53,177 nt of DNA from Singulisphaera sp. GP187 (GCA_945905925.1 CAMDQN010000031.1:1-53177), one strand, 5' to 3'; positions 17,143-26,389 are shown, counted from the first letter of the stretch. The notes: generated from the letters alone by a model not told the origin. A program made the numbers and translations.

Positions 17143-18915
17143 ATGCCGTCACTCATTCTGCTGAAGGCTCCCGAGGGCGCCGCACCGAACAAGAACATCC
17201 CCCTGAACGGGGACATGATGGTCATCGGGCGCGACGAGAAGGAGTGCCAGATCGTCATCCCGCACCACACGGTCAGTCGTAAACACGCGCAGATCGCGTC
17301 CACCAATGGCCAGTTCTACATCGAAGACCTGAACAGCCGGAACCACACGTACGTGAACAGCAAGCAGGTCGTACATCCGACCCGGCAGGCGCTCAAGCCG
17401 GACGACCGGATCAAAATTTGCGACTTCCTGTTCAGGTACCAGGACGAGCGCGCGGTCAAGCCGCAACCGCTCCCGGACTGGCTGTCCAAGGGCCGGCGCG
17501 ACGAAGAAGAAGAAGAGAGCGGGCAGACCACGATCGAGGCGGCCCAGGGTAAAGGCAGCGCGCAGAGCTTCCTGGAGATCGCCCCCTCGGACCGGCTCCG
17601 GGCGCTACTCGAGATCAGCACGAACCTATCCCGCACGCTCGAACTCGACCCGCTGCTGGCGCAGATCGCGGACACTCTGTTCGGAGTGTTCAAGCAGGCC
17701 GACCGGTGCTTCGTCCTGATGCTCGACGAGAACGGCCGTGCCATGCCCAAGGTGGTCAAGAGCCGTCGCGCCACCATGGAAGACACGCGGTTCAGCAAGA
17801 CCATCGTGAAGAAAACCATCGACTCGATGCACTCCTACCTCAGCGAGGACGCGTCGGGCGACGCCAGTTTGGGTCCGGCGGCTTCGATCGCTGAGTTCAA
17901 GATCAGGTCCGTTATGTGCGTGCCGCTGGCGACCGCCGACGGGCGGGCCATCGGTGCGCTCCAACTCGACACCCAGGACCGCACCAAGAAGTTCAGCCTC
18001 GACGACCTGAACCTGCTCACCACCGTCGCCAACCTCGCGGGCATCTCGATCGAGAAGTCGCGGATGCTGGCCCAGATGCTCGAGCGCGAAAAGGAGGCGA
18101 AGGAAATTGAACTGGCCCGCAAGGTGCAACTCGGGTTCCTCCCGCAGACGCTCCCCGAGGTGAACGAATACGAGTTCTACTCGCACTATTCCCCGGCCCA
18201 GACGGTTGGTGGCGACTACTACGACTTCGTCCCGCTGCGCGACGGGCGCGTGGCCATCGTGCTCGGCGACGTGGCGGGCAAGGGCGTTTCGGCGGCGCTG
18301 CTGGTTGCGAAACTCAGTTCCGAGGTTCGGTTCTGCCTTCTCACCAACCCGGACCTCGCGCAAGCGGTCAGTATGCTCAACGACCAGATGAGCAATGGCG
18401 CGATGGGCGACCGGTTCGTGACCCTTGCGGTCATGGTCCTCGACCCGATCGAACACACGCTCCGCATCGTGAACGCCGGCCACATGAGTCCCAAGTGGTA
18501 CCGTGCGGCCACCGCCGAACTGGTGGACGCCATGCCATTGAGCGACGTCGGGACGCCCATCGGAACCTGGCCCGGTCAGGTGTTCGAGCAGGTCACAGTC
18601 TCACTTCAGATCGGCGACGCGATTATTGTGTTCACCGACGGTGTGACCGACGCGATGAACCCGGCCGGTGCGATGTTCGGCGACGAGACCGTGGACCGGT
18701 GTCTGGCCCCGCGCGACTCCGCCGAGAACGCCGACGCGCAGACCCCCAAGTGCCTCGGCGAGCGTTTGGTCAACGCCGTTCGTAAGCACGCCAACGGCCG
18801 CGCGCAGTTCGACGACATCGCCGTCGTCACGTTTGGGCGCCTCGAACCCGGCACCGGCCCGCACACCAGTCCCAGCAAGATCACCGTCTCCGGCGCGCAA
18901 CGGATGCGGGTGTGA
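17143..18915 (+). CDS. FHA-GAF-SpoIIE (PP2C) phosphatase regulator
   Basis: A 590-residue cytoplasmic signalling protein. The FHA domain (about 1-95) has VIGRDEKECQIVIPHHTVSR, the Ser-Arg that reads phosphothreonine. A GAF domain (about 150-310) contains RLRALLEISTNLSRTL and VMCVPLATADGRAIGALQLD. A helical linker (KEIELARKVQLGFLPQTLPE) leads to a SpoIIE/RsbU-type PP2C phosphatase with GGDYYDFVPL, GDVAGKGVSAALL and FTDGVTDAMN supplying the metal-binding acids. The likely job is dephosphorylating an anti-anti-sigma factor or another partner in response to a Ser/Thr-kinase signal. ATG 17143 is chosen over GTG 17113 because the FHA strand starts there. Confidence 0.9.
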   Translation: MPSLILLKAPEGAAPNKNIPLNGDMMVIGRDEKECQIVIPHHTVSRKHAQIASTNGQFYIEDLNSRNHTYVNSKQVVHPTRQALKPDDRIKICDFLFRYQDERAVKPQPLPDWLSKGRRDEEEEESGQTTIEAAQGKGSAQSFLEIAPSDRLRALLEISTNLSRTLELDPLLAQIADTLFGVFKQADRCFVLMLDENGRAMPKVVKSRRATMEDTRFSKTIVKKTIDSMHSYLSEDASGDASLGPAASIAEFKIRSVMCVPLATADGRAIGALQLDTQDRTKKFSLDDLNLLTTVANLAGISIEKSRMLAQMLEREKEAKEIELARKVQLGFLPQTLPEVNEYEFYSHYSPAQTVGGDYYDFVPLRDGRVAIVLGDVAGKGVSAALLVAKLSSEVRFCLLTNPDLAQAVSMLNDQMSNGAMGDRFVTLAVMVLDPIEHTLRIVNAGHMSPKWYRAATAELVDAMPLSDVGTPIGTWPGQVFEQVTVSLQIGDAIIVFTDGVTDAMNPAGAMFGDETVDRCLAPRDSAENADAQTPKCLGERLVNAVRKHANGRAQFDDIAVVTFGRLEPGTGPHTSPSKITVSGAQRMRV

Positions 18916-18937
18916 CTCTCCGTGGAGGAAGGAGGGC

Positions 18938-18978
18938 GTGTATTGGTTTCAGCCTCTTCGGGGCTAAAACCAATACAC
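18938..18978. terminator. 17-bp hairpin after the FHA-GAF-PP2C gene
   Basis: Arms 18938-18954 and 18962-18978 (GTGTATTGGTTTCAGCC and complement) match at 16 of 17 positions around a 7-base loop. They lie 22 bases after the stop. There is no clear T run, so termination is inferred from stem strength and position. Confidence 0.55.
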
Positions 18979-19068
18979 ACTCACTGCTCACTGCCCACAT
19001 CAGGAAGACGCTCTAACAAACACCGGGATACTAGCAGAAACCAATACATGCTCACTGCTCACTGTCCA
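18968..19068. repeat. Two direct copies of a 30-base sequence in the gap before clpS
   Basis: The 30 bases at 18968-18997 and 19039-19068 differ at only three positions; both contain CTCACTGCTCACTG. The first copy overlaps the right arm of the preceding hairpin, so the second is probably a partial duplicate of that element. Otherwise the gap 18916-19238 holds no gene. Confidence 0.7.
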
Positions 19069-19238
19069 TCGCCTGAACGCCAAGTAGACGGGGTAACACG
19101 ATTTCCCGACCCGCACCACCTACGATTCTCGACACGCCCACAATGCGCAAGAACCTCTCCAAACACTGTCCAGGGTTGACCCCGCGCTGGGATCGGTGAC
19201 AATAGGAACAGCCCCCCTGGGTTTCGGAGACCCGCGAG

Positions 19239-19565
19239 ATGCCCGGACCGGCCACTCTCCCCGACACTGAAGTCGAGACCGAACAGCGCACCAAACGGCA
19301 GCCGCCGTACCACGTCATCCTGCTCAACGATGACGACCACACTTACGAGTACGTCATCGAGATGCTGAAGGCACTGTTCGGCCACCCGGTCGAGAAGGGC
19401 TATCAGCTCGCGAAGATCGTGGACACGAAGGGCCGCGCGGTCGTCTGCACCACTAGCCTGGAGCGCGCCGAGTTGAAGCGCGACCAGATCCACGCCTACG
19501 GTGCCGACCCGCGCATCCCGCGCTGCAAGGGGTCGATGACCGCGGAGTTGGAAGCCGCCGAATAA
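19239..19565 (+). CDS. clpS: ATP-dependent Clp protease adaptor ClpS
   Basis: A 108-residue adaptor that hands N-degron substrates to ClpA/ClpC. The core PPYHVILLNDDDHTYEYV at about 25-42 carries the Asn-Asp-Asp that binds the substrate N-terminus. The family ending is REVVCTT-like, here AVVCTTSLERAELKRDQI. The N-terminal tail is short and variable, as usual. There is no clpA/C gene next to it. A GGAGACCCGCGAG leader precedes the ATG. Confidence 0.93.
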   Translation: MPGPATLPDTEVETEQRTKRQPPYHVILLNDDDHTYEYVIEMLKALFGHPVEKGYQLAKIVDTKGRAVVCTTSLERAELKRDQIHAYGADPRIPRCKGSMTAELEAAE

Positions 19566-19582
19566 GCAGAGTAATGTAAAAT

Positions 19583-19637
19583 GTAAACGGTAACAGCGAA
19601 GACGGGCATGGTGCCTGTCTTCGCTGTTACCGTTTAC
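19583..19637. terminator. 26-bp near-perfect hairpin between convergent clpS and cyclophilin genes
   Basis: Arms 19583-19608 and 19612-19637 pair over 26 bases with one G-T wobble and a 3-base loop (TGG). The arms start GTAAACGGTAACAGCGAAG. They fill the gap between two convergent stop codons, so the hairpin would end transcription from both sides. Confidence 0.8.
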
Positions 19638-19646
19638 CGTTCTCCG

Positions 19647-20228
19647 CTATTTCTTCTCTTCCTTCACGACCTTCACCGACTTGATGACCACGTCTTTCGT
19701 CGGGACGTTCTCGTGGCCTTTCACGGTGTCGGTTTCCACGACCTTGATCTTCTCCACCACATCCATGCCGCCGATGACGCGGCCGAAGACGCAGTAGCCG
19801 ACGCTATCGCGGGCTTTCGCCTTGTCGAGGAACGTGTTGTCCTTCAGGTTGATGTACCACTGGGCGCTGGCGCTGTTCGGTTCGTTGGTGCGGGCCATCG
19901 CGAGCGTACCCTTGAGGTTCGACAGCCCGTTGCTCGATTCGTTCTTGATCGGGTCGCGGGCCTTCTTCTCTTTCATGCCCGGCTCGAACCCGCCGCCCTG
20001 GATCATGAAGTCGCTGATAACCCGGTGGAAGATGGTGCCGTCGAAGTGCTTGTCCTCGACGTACGTGAGGAAGTTCTTTACGGTGACCGGAGCCTTGTCC
20101 TCGAAAAGCTCGATCTTGATGCTCCCGTGGTTCGTCTCGACCACGACCACCGGGTTCGCGGCGCGGGCGCTACCGGCGACCATGCCGAACACAACGAAGC
20201 ACAACACCACCACTTTGACCGAAATCAT
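19647..20228 (-). CDS. Peptidyl-prolyl cis-trans isomerase, cyclophilin type, secreted
   Basis: A 193-residue cyclophilin that speeds proline isomerisation in exported proteins. A signal peptide (MISVKVVVLCFVVFG to SARA) precedes the fold. Motifs are GSIKIELFEDKAPVTVKNFL, the catalytic DGTIFHRVISDFMIQGG at about 66-82 and SASAQWYINLKDNTFLD. GGAGG precedes the ATG. The C-terminus ends in a Lys/Glu-rich tail. Its neighbour on the other side is a divergent secreted hydrolase. Confidence 0.93.
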   Translation of the reverse strand: MISVKVVVLCFVVFGMVAGSARAANPVVVVETNHGSIKIELFEDKAPVTVKNFLTYVEDKHFDGTIFHRVISDFMIQGGGFEPGMKEKKARDPIKNESSNGLSNLKGTLAMARTNEPNSASAQWYINLKDNTFLDKAKARDSVGYCVFGRVIGGMDVVEKIKVVETDTVKGHENVPTKDVVIKSVKVVKEEKK

Positions 20229-20406
20229 TGGTTGACCTCCGCGTGCGTGCCTTTGGGAATGTCACGGCCCCTCGCCGCGCCCCCGAAGAGGCCCGTCTCG
20301 CACTCCGATTGTATGCGGAACGGCGTCCGGTGGGTGATTTCGTTACATCGTTGCGAAAGCCGACGCGAGCGGATACCGTGCTGTTCCCCGCCAGGAGATT
20401 CCCGCC

Positions 20407-22434
20407 ATGCGTTTGCTCGTAGCTCTCGGACTGTTCGCCAGTGTCGCCACCACGCTCGTGGTGTCGCAACCGAACATCACGACCGCGCAAGAGAAGAAAG
20501 ACGACAAGAAAAAGGCGCAACCGAAAGCGGACCCGAAAACGTTCATCCCGGACGACGCGACCAAGAAGATCATCGCGGACAAGACGGAAGAACTCCGCAA
20601 GGCGGTCGCGGCACTGAAGGCGAAGAAACTCCCCGACGACGTGTTCGTCGAAGTTGAAATCTACCTGAAGGCGGCTGAGAACATCGTGCGTTTCGAGGAA
20701 TGGCTCGCTGCGGCGAGCGTGAAGTGGGCGCTCGCGACGCTCGACCAGGGGCTCGCCCGCGCAAAGCAAGCAGAGGGCGGCAAGCCCGTGTGGCGCGACG
20801 CACCAGGCAAGTGGGTGGTGCGTGCGTACCGCTCGAACGTGGACGGTTCGATTCAACCGTACGCAGTACTGCTACCGGCCGATTACGGTAAAGACCCCGC
20901 GAAGAAATGGCGACTCGACATCGTACTGCACGGCCGCGACGGGGCGCTCACGGAAGCGAAGTTCATCGCCACACATCAGGGCACCGCACCAAAGGATTTG
21001 GGCTACGTGCAACTCGAAGTGTACGGCCGCGGGAACAATGCCTATCGTTGGGCCGGGGAAGAAGACGTTTGGGAAGCGCAACATAACTTCGCGGGAAGCA
21101 TCGGAAGGAAAGGCACCAACTACGTCTTTTCTGGGAAGGAACCGCTGGACGCTGGACGGGTTGTCTTGCGCGGGTTCTCGATGGGCGGAGCAGGCACCTG
21201 GCACCTTGGCCTGCACCACCCGTCTCGCTTCTCCGTGATCGGACCGGGAGCCGGGTTCACTACCACGCACGGCTACATTGCGACGCTCCCGAAGCAACTT
21301 CCCGACTACCAGGAGAAGTGCCTCCGCATCTACGACGCGATCGACTACGCGGAGAACGCCTTCAACGTGCCGGTGGTTGCTTACTCTGGTGAAATCGACG
21401 CGCAGAAGAAAGCAGCCGACAACATCGAAGCCTTACTGAAGAACTTCAAGGAGCCAGTGAAATTCACGCACCTCATCGCACCGGGGTTGGCTCATGCGAT
21501 GCCGAAGGAGTGGCAAGACAAAGCGGAGTCCGAGTACCGCAAGTACGCCGACCCCGTTCGTGGTAACTCCCCCGAGCGCATCCGGTTCGTGACCTACACG
21601 CCGCGATATGCCTGGTGCGACTGGGTTGGTGTCGATGAACTCGACTCGATGTACGAGAAGGCCACGATCGATGCGATCCGTAAAGACCAAACGTTCGAGG
21701 TGAAAACATCGAACGTCCGCCGATTAGTTTTGCTGTGTTTGCGTAACGCGGCGGACGAGCAATGCGTCTTCTCGATCGACGGGCAGAAGGTGACTGATCC
21801 CAAAGTGTACAACGCGATATTTGAGAAGGTCGATGGGAAATGGATCAACGGTCGTGACCCCGTACTGACCGCTCAGCGCAACAAGGAATTTCGCAAGCGG
21901 AACCGAATCCAGGGGCCGATTGATGACGCATTCACGAGCGGCTTCGTTGTGGTCGGCCCGACCAGCGACACCGGCTACCCGGCTGCGGCGATCAAGCAGT
22001 TCGCCGCCGTGTGGGACCGATATTTCCGCGGGACGTTGCCAACCGCCAAGCCGGACGAAATCAATCCCGACCAACTCCGCAACCTCATTCTCTTCGGTAA
22101 CCCGCAAAGCAACCCGCTCATCGAAAAGATACTCCCCAAACTGCCGATTACGTGGACGAAAGACGAACTCGTCGTGAACGGGGTCAAATACGACCCGAAG
22201 ACGCACGCGCCCGTGCTTATCTACCCGACCTCACTGAACGGCCGCTACGTCGTCATCAACAGCGGGCACACGTTCAAGGAAGCGGACCTGAAAGGCACCA
22301 ACGCTTTGCTCTACCCGCGACTCGGCGACTGGGCCGTCATCAAGCCGACGCCCACCGACAAAGACCCCGCCGCCTACGAAGTCGTTGCCGCTGGACTGTT
22401 CGACGAGAACTGGCAGTTCCCCAAGAAGAAGTGA
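20407..22434 (+). CDS. Secreted alpha/beta hydrolase (esterase/peptidase-like), long form
   Basis: A 675-residue exported hydrolase. The signal peptide is MRLLVALGLFASVATTLVVS; a Lys/Asp-rich linker follows. The hydrolase domain at about 130-400 has LDIVLHGRDGALTEAKF (oxyanion region), the nucleophile elbow GFSMGGAGTWHLG (Ser about 262) and LIAPGLAHAMPKEW supplying the His. The C-terminal half contains FTSGFVVVGPTSDTGYPAAA and VINSGHTFKEADLKG, as in large prolyl-oligopeptidase-like or carbohydrate-esterase proteins of planctomycetes. AGGAG lies before the ATG. The substrate is unknown. Confidence 0.82.
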   Translation: MRLLVALGLFASVATTLVVSQPNITTAQEKKDDKKKAQPKADPKTFIPDDATKKIIADKTEELRKAVAALKAKKLPDDVFVEVEIYLKAAENIVRFEEWLAAASVKWALATLDQGLARAKQAEGGKPVWRDAPGKWVVRAYRSNVDGSIQPYAVLLPADYGKDPAKKWRLDIVLHGRDGALTEAKFIATHQGTAPKDLGYVQLEVYGRGNNAYRWAGEEDVWEAQHNFAGSIGRKGTNYVFSGKEPLDAGRVVLRGFSMGGAGTWHLGLHHPSRFSVIGPGAGFTTTHGYIATLPKQLPDYQEKCLRIYDAIDYAENAFNVPVVAYSGEIDAQKKAADNIEALLKNFKEPVKFTHLIAPGLAHAMPKEWQDKAESEYRKYADPVRGNSPERIRFVTYTPRYAWCDWVGVDELDSMYEKATIDAIRKDQTFEVKTSNVRRLVLLCLRNAADEQCVFSIDGQKVTDPKVYNAIFEKVDGKWINGRDPVLTAQRNKEFRKRNRIQGPIDDAFTSGFVVVGPTSDTGYPAAAIKQFAAVWDRYFRGTLPTAKPDEINPDQLRNLILFGNPQSNPLIEKILPKLPITWTKDELVVNGVKYDPKTHAPVLIYPTSLNGRYVVINSGHTFKEADLKGTNALLYPRLGDWAVIKPTPTDKDPAAYEVVAAGLFDENWQFPKKK

Positions 22435-22474
22435 CATCGCGCCGACGCAGCGCGTCGGCTTGGAGGTTTTCGAC

Positions 22475-23392
22475 ATGTTCCTCATGCTGTTTGCGCTGAT
22501 GATGCCTGGTGCCGAAGAGAAGTCGTTCGTCGCACCAGGGTCGAAGGTCGAAAAGGTCTGGGGCGAAGGCGCGTTCACCGAAGGCCCGGCCGAAGGGCCG
22601 GACGGGTGCGTCTACTTCTCCGACATCGGCGATCGGATCATGAAGTTCGACCCCAAAACCGGGAAGACCGCGGTGTATCGCGATCCAAGCGGGCGCAGCA
22701 ACGGCTTAAAGTTCGACGCCAAAGGAAGGTTGATCGCGTGCGAAGGCGCCAATACCGGCGGCGGGCGGCGTGTCTCCATCTCGGAGAAAGACGGCATCGT
22801 GAAGGCGCTCGCGGACAAGTTCGAAGGGAAGAAGTTCAACTCGCCGAACGACCTCACGCTCGACAGCAAGGGCCGGATCTACTTCAGTGATCCGCGCTAC
22901 ACCGGCGATGAGAAACGTGAACTCGACCACGAGTCCGTTTACCGTATCGACGCGGACGGCACCGTGACGCGAATCATCAAGGACGTGATGCGGCCGAACG
23001 GCTTGGTGATCTCGCCTGACGGCAGGACCCTCTATGTTTCCGACTTCGTGAGCGACCCGAAAGGTGCGCGCGCGCTGGTCGCGTACCCGCTGAAGGAAAA
23101 CGGTACCGTCGGCGAGCGGAAGGTGTTGCACGACTTCGGCAAGGAACGCGGCATCGACGGCATGACCGTAAGCGCCGCCGGCACCATCGTCGCGACGGCA
23201 GGTAAGGCGAAGGCCGCTGGCGTCTACTTCTTTAGCGCGGAAGGAAAGCAACTCGCGTTCCTGCCGACACCGGAAGACCCGAACAACTGCTGCTTCGCGG
23301 GGAAGGATAAGAAGACGCTCTACATCACCGCGGGCAAGAGCCTGTATCGTGTGGAGTTGACATTGGCTGGCGCGCCGACGGCGCCGAAGTAA
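22475..23392 (+). CDS. SMP-30/gluconolactonase-like beta-propeller hydrolase
   Basis: A 305-residue protein of the SMP-30/gluconolactonase/LRE family, which hydrolyses sugar lactones on a six-bladed propeller. Motifs are EGPAEGPDGCVYFSDI (first metal-ligand Glu), GRSNGLKFDAKGRLIACEG, FNSPNDLTLDSKGRIYFSDP and RPNGLVISPDGRTLYVSD (Asn/Asp ligands). The N-terminus MFLMLFALMMPGAEEKS is a short signal peptide. GGAGG lies 9 bases before the ATG at 22475, so the 30 upstream codons are rejected. The gene begins 41 bases after the preceding hydrolase stop, across a small 7-bp hairpin at 22441-22459, so they probably form one operon. Confidence 0.88.
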   Translation: MFLMLFALMMPGAEEKSFVAPGSKVEKVWGEGAFTEGPAEGPDGCVYFSDIGDRIMKFDPKTGKTAVYRDPSGRSNGLKFDAKGRLIACEGANTGGGRRVSISEKDGIVKALADKFEGKKFNSPNDLTLDSKGRIYFSDPRYTGDEKRELDHESVYRIDADGTVTRIIKDVMRPNGLVISPDGRTLYVSDFVSDPKGARALVAYPLKENGTVGERKVLHDFGKERGIDGMTVSAAGTIVATAGKAKAAGVYFFSAEGKQLAFLPTPEDPNNCCFAGKDKKTLYITAGKSLYRVELTLAGAPTAPK

Positions 23393-23412
23393 TCTGAACC
23401 CGTTTGCCGCGT

Positions 23413-23453
23413 GCCGGAGGCGAGCGCCACACCGGGCGACGCTCGCCTCCGGC
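23413..23453. terminator. 14-bp hairpin with flanking similarity to the 24952 element
   Basis: Arms 23413-23426 and 23440-23453 (GCCGGAGGCGAGCG and complement) pair perfectly around 13 bases between convergent stop codons. Extending the right arm on the complement gives GTAGCCGCGAGCCGGAG, close to TTTAGCCGCGACCCGGAG of the element at 24952-25123. It may act as a bidirectional terminator. Confidence 0.65.
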
Positions 23454-23473
23454 TCGCGGCTACGTGCAACCCT

Positions 23474-24919
23474 TCAACCTGCTGCGAACCCCTTGGCCAT
23501 CTCGACAATCGCACGCACCATGCAACCGGTGCCGCCGGCGTCGAGCGCCGCGGACTCGCCCTCCGCGAACGCGGGACCGGCGATGTCCAGGTGAACCCAT
23601 TTCGCGTCGCCGACGAACTGCTCCAAAAACTTCCCGCCCGCGATGGCACCACCCCAGCGCCCGCCACCGGTGTTCCGCATGTCCGCGACCTTGCTCTTGA
23701 TCAGCGCGTCGTAACTCGAATCCATCGGCAACTTCCAGGCCCGCTCGCCCGCCCGCGACACCGCCGCGAGGATTTGCTCGCCCCATTCGTCGTTGTTTGT
23801 CATAAGGCCCGATGTTTCGGTGCCGAGCGCGACAAGACACGCGCCGGTGAGCGTGGCGAAGTCCACCAGGAACTTCGTTTGCTCCACCGCGAAGCACAGT
23901 GCGTCCGCGAGGATGAGCCGGCCTTCGGCGTCGGTGTTCAGCACTTCGATGGTCTTGCCGTTGCGCGCGGTCAGCACGTCGCCGAGCTTCAGCGCGTTGC
24001 CGCTCGGCATGTTCTCGACGAGCGCGAGTACGCCTAACACGTTCACGGGCAACTTCATCTCGGCAATGGCCTGCACGCCCGCGAGTACCGCCGCGGCGCC
24101 GGCCATGTCGCACTTCATGTCCACCATGCCGTCGGTCGGCTTGAGCGACAACCCGCCGCTGTCGAACGTGACGCCCTTTCCGATCAACCCCAGAACCGGT
24201 GCGCCAGGTTTGCCGGTGTAACGGAGGATTGCGAATCGCGCGGGGCGAAGCGAACCTTGCGCCACGCCGAGAAGTGCCCCCATGTGCTCGGCAGCGATTC
24301 GCGACTCGTCCCACACTTCCACTTTAAAGCCGGTTGAGCGGCCGGTGTCCGAAGCCATGACTGCAAACGTTTCCGGGTAGAGTTCGCGAGGCGGCGCGTT
24401 CACGAGTTCGCGCGCCAGCCACAGCGCGCGCGATTCGGCCCGCACTCGCGGCAGTTCGGTTTCGCTTCCGCCGACAAGGACGAACCGCTCAGGCGCGAAC
24501 CGCGTCGGTGTGGTCTTGCGGATGCCTGGCCCCTGACACCCTTGCGCCAGCCCCACACCGACCGCGAGCGTGAACTCCGGTACCGGCACCGCGAACGCGA
24601 CCGTACCCGTCTTCTTCCCGGTGATGTGGCGCGCCGCCGCCGCCGCCGCGTCGTGGAGCATCGCGCGTTTGGCGTCGGCGCGGTAGCCCAAGCCCACGAA
24701 CAGCAGCCGCTTTGCCGCGACGCCGGTCGGGTTTAGGATCGGGGCGAGTTCGAGGTGTTTCGCGCCGAAGTCGCCGCTCTCGCGCAACTTTGCGAGCAGT
24801 TCGGCCGCCGGGCCGGAGTACGGCTGATCGAGCCACACACCGACCGCGAGCCAGTCGGCTTGCACGCTCGCAAGTGCTTCGGCAGTGACATCGAACTGCG
24901 TTTTGGGAAGGTTCAGCAT
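23474..24919 (-). CDS. pepA: Leucyl aminopeptidase, M17 family
   Basis: A 481-residue cytoplasmic metallo-aminopeptidase. The catalytic domain has IGKGVTFDSGGLSLKP with the metal and substrate Lys/Asp, then MVDMKCDMAGAAAVLAG, and the signature NTDAEGRLILADAL, at about 240-340. The N-terminal domain (about 1-160) is variable, as usual in M17. The length is typical. Both metal-ligand blocks are intact, so it should be active. It is convergent with the gluconolactonase-like gene. Confidence 0.95.
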   Translation of the reverse strand: MLNLPKTQFDVTAEALASVQADWLAVGVWLDQPYSGPAAELLAKLRESGDFGAKHLELAPILNPTGVAAKRLLFVGLGYRADAKRAMLHDAAAAAARHITGKKTGTVAFAVPVPEFTLAVGVGLAQGCQGPGIRKTTPTRFAPERFVLVGGSETELPRVRAESRALWLARELVNAPPRELYPETFAVMASDTGRSTGFKVEVWDESRIAAEHMGALLGVAQGSLRPARFAILRYTGKPGAPVLGLIGKGVTFDSGGLSLKPTDGMVDMKCDMAGAAAVLAGVQAIAEMKLPVNVLGVLALVENMPSGNALKLGDVLTARNGKTIEVLNTDAEGRLILADALCFAVEQTKFLVDFATLTGACLVALGTETSGLMTNNDEWGEQILAAVSRAGERAWKLPMDSSYDALIKSKVADMRNTGGGRWGGAIAGGKFLEQFVGDAKWVHLDIAGPAFAEGESAALDAGGTGCMVRAIVEMAKGFAAG

Positions 24920-24951
24920 GAAGCTAATGGTACGAAAACGAAACCAGATGA

Positions 24952-25123
24952 ACGTTTAGCTCCGACACGGAGTCCGCGGAGGGGATCACGCCACGTCGGC
25001 GTGTTCTGGCGCATTGAATTGTGCAGGCGGCACCCTGTTAAGCGCCAGCGACACATTGCCAAGCGTCCAATCGCGCTGAAGTGGCGCGCACCCCTCCGCG
25101 GACTCCGGGTCGCGGCTAAACGT
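24952..25123. repeat. 172-base element with 43-base imperfect terminal inverted repeats
   Basis: The outer 43 bases at 24952-24994 and 25081-25123 match at 37 positions when one is complemented. Both read ACGTTTAGC inward and share CGGAGTCCGCGGAGGGG. The middle (24995-25080) has no open frame of note. It fills nearly all of the 209-base gap between the aminopeptidase start and the next gene's stop and ends 5 bases from that stop codon. It looks like a non-autonomous mobile element or REP doublet. Confidence 0.8.
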
Positions 25124-25128
25124 ACTCG

Positions 25129-26277
25129 TCACTGTTTAGGAACTGAATCGAACAACTTCAGCATCTCTTCGACGCTAGCGACGAGCTTGGGATCGCTTTG
25201 GCGCACCGCTGCGACGAACTTTTTCGCGTCGTCGTTGGGACAACTGAGAGCATAGCGAACGATGCCGCGACGGACGATCGGGGCCGCGTGTGTGGGCTTC
25301 GCGAACTGCGCGAACACATCCGCGCTCAAGTTCCACCAACCCCACCGCCGCAGGTCTTCGACCGCCTGGTCCGCGAAGTCGCCGTCGGGTAGCAGCGCGG
25401 CGCAGCACTTCAGCACTTCGGCTTTGCAGTCGGCGCCGCGCGTTGCCTGAAGGAACCGCACTGTGTTCAGGCTCGACAGGCGCACCGAGTACGGCTGCTG
25501 AGTGTCCACGAGGATGGTAACGCTCAACGCCCAGCCGTTCTTGCTGTCGAGCAGAACGTAACCCGCGAGCAATCCGCCGAAGGAGTCGCGGACGCGCTCG
25601 GACAGTGGCGACTGCTTCAGGAGTTTTTCGAGGAACGTCGCGTCGGTCGCGCCGCCACTTACACCGAGCAGGTAGGCGAACACGCCCAAGCGTTCTGACG
25701 GCGTACTCTCGTCCGCGATCAGTTTCTGGAGGGCACCTGGGTCGAATTGCTTCGCGGCCTTCGCGATGTCGGCATCGCTGGCGCGCGCGAACTCCACGAA
25801 CGCATCTGCCGCGACGACCGCGTTCGCGGAGCCGAGGTGCTTGAAGAAGTACGCGAGCCGCACGGTCGGATCGTTGTCCGCGAGCTTCGCAGCGCCCTTG
25901 AGATATTCCACCACGGCCGCGGTCGCGGGCACGCCGCTGGTGTAACTGAGTTTCCCGTCCGCGACGCTGCAGAACGCGATGTAATCGGGCGGTGTGTCCC
26001 CGATGACCGGCAGGTACGCGCGAATGACCAGGACGTTCTGGTTGCCGCGAGCCGGATCATCCTTCAGTGTGCCGCCGATACTCAGATCGGTGAAGCCTTC
26101 GTCGGTCTTCGGGTCGAATCGCGGGTTCTTGAGTTGGCCGTGCAGGACGGCCTTTGCCTGCGCGTATTGCATCCGCATGGTCGGGCGCGTGCGGACGTTG
26201 TCGCCGCAGAAGGTACACGCCGGCGCGGGCGGAACACTCAGCACAAGAACGGCAACAACGGCGGCGAAGCGGAGCAT
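25129..26277 (-). CDS. Secreted Cys-motif protein, paralogue of the neighbouring gene
   Basis: A 382-residue exported protein. Its signal peptide MLRFAAVVAVLVLSVPPAPA is followed directly by CTFCGDN, a CxxC next to the cleavage site. The rest is mainly helical, with VVEYLKGAAKLADNDP, RLAYFFKHLGSANAVVAADA and FGGLLAGYVLLDSKNGWALS. It aligns by eye with the upstream gene (26474-27688) along its whole length. AAGGGA precedes the ATG at 26277; the 56 codons before it are not family-like. I do not know its function. Confidence 0.8.
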   Translation of the reverse strand: MLRFAAVVAVLVLSVPPAPACTFCGDNVRTRPTMRMQYAQAKAVLHGQLKNPRFDPKTDEGFTDLSIGGTLKDDPARGNQNVLVIRAYLPVIGDTPPDYIAFCSVADGKLSYTSGVPATAAVVEYLKGAAKLADNDPTVRLAYFFKHLGSANAVVAADAFVEFARASDADIAKAAKQFDPGALQKLIADESTPSERLGVFAYLLGVSGGATDATFLEKLLKQSPLSERVRDSFGGLLAGYVLLDSKNGWALSVTILVDTQQPYSVRLSSLNTVRFLQATRGADCKAEVLKCCAALLPDGDFADQAVEDLRRWGWWNLSADVFAQFAKPTHAAPIVRRGIVRYALSCPNDDAKKFVAAVRQSDPKLVASVEEMLKLFDSVPKQ

Positions 26278-26389
26278 GTGTATCCCTTGGTCGTGGCAGC
26301 GATGTGATACACCGATCTTGTCGGGAGAGGGAAGAGGAGTCTCGCGGAAGTGGGAGGTCGAAAACTCAAGGGGAAAGGTGGTTGGCGAA

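Noticed and set aside
18968-19068. CRISPR-like direct repeat
   Set aside because: Only two 30-base copies 71 bases apart, one overlapping a hairpin; there are no further units or cas genes. No CRISPR array was found in the window.
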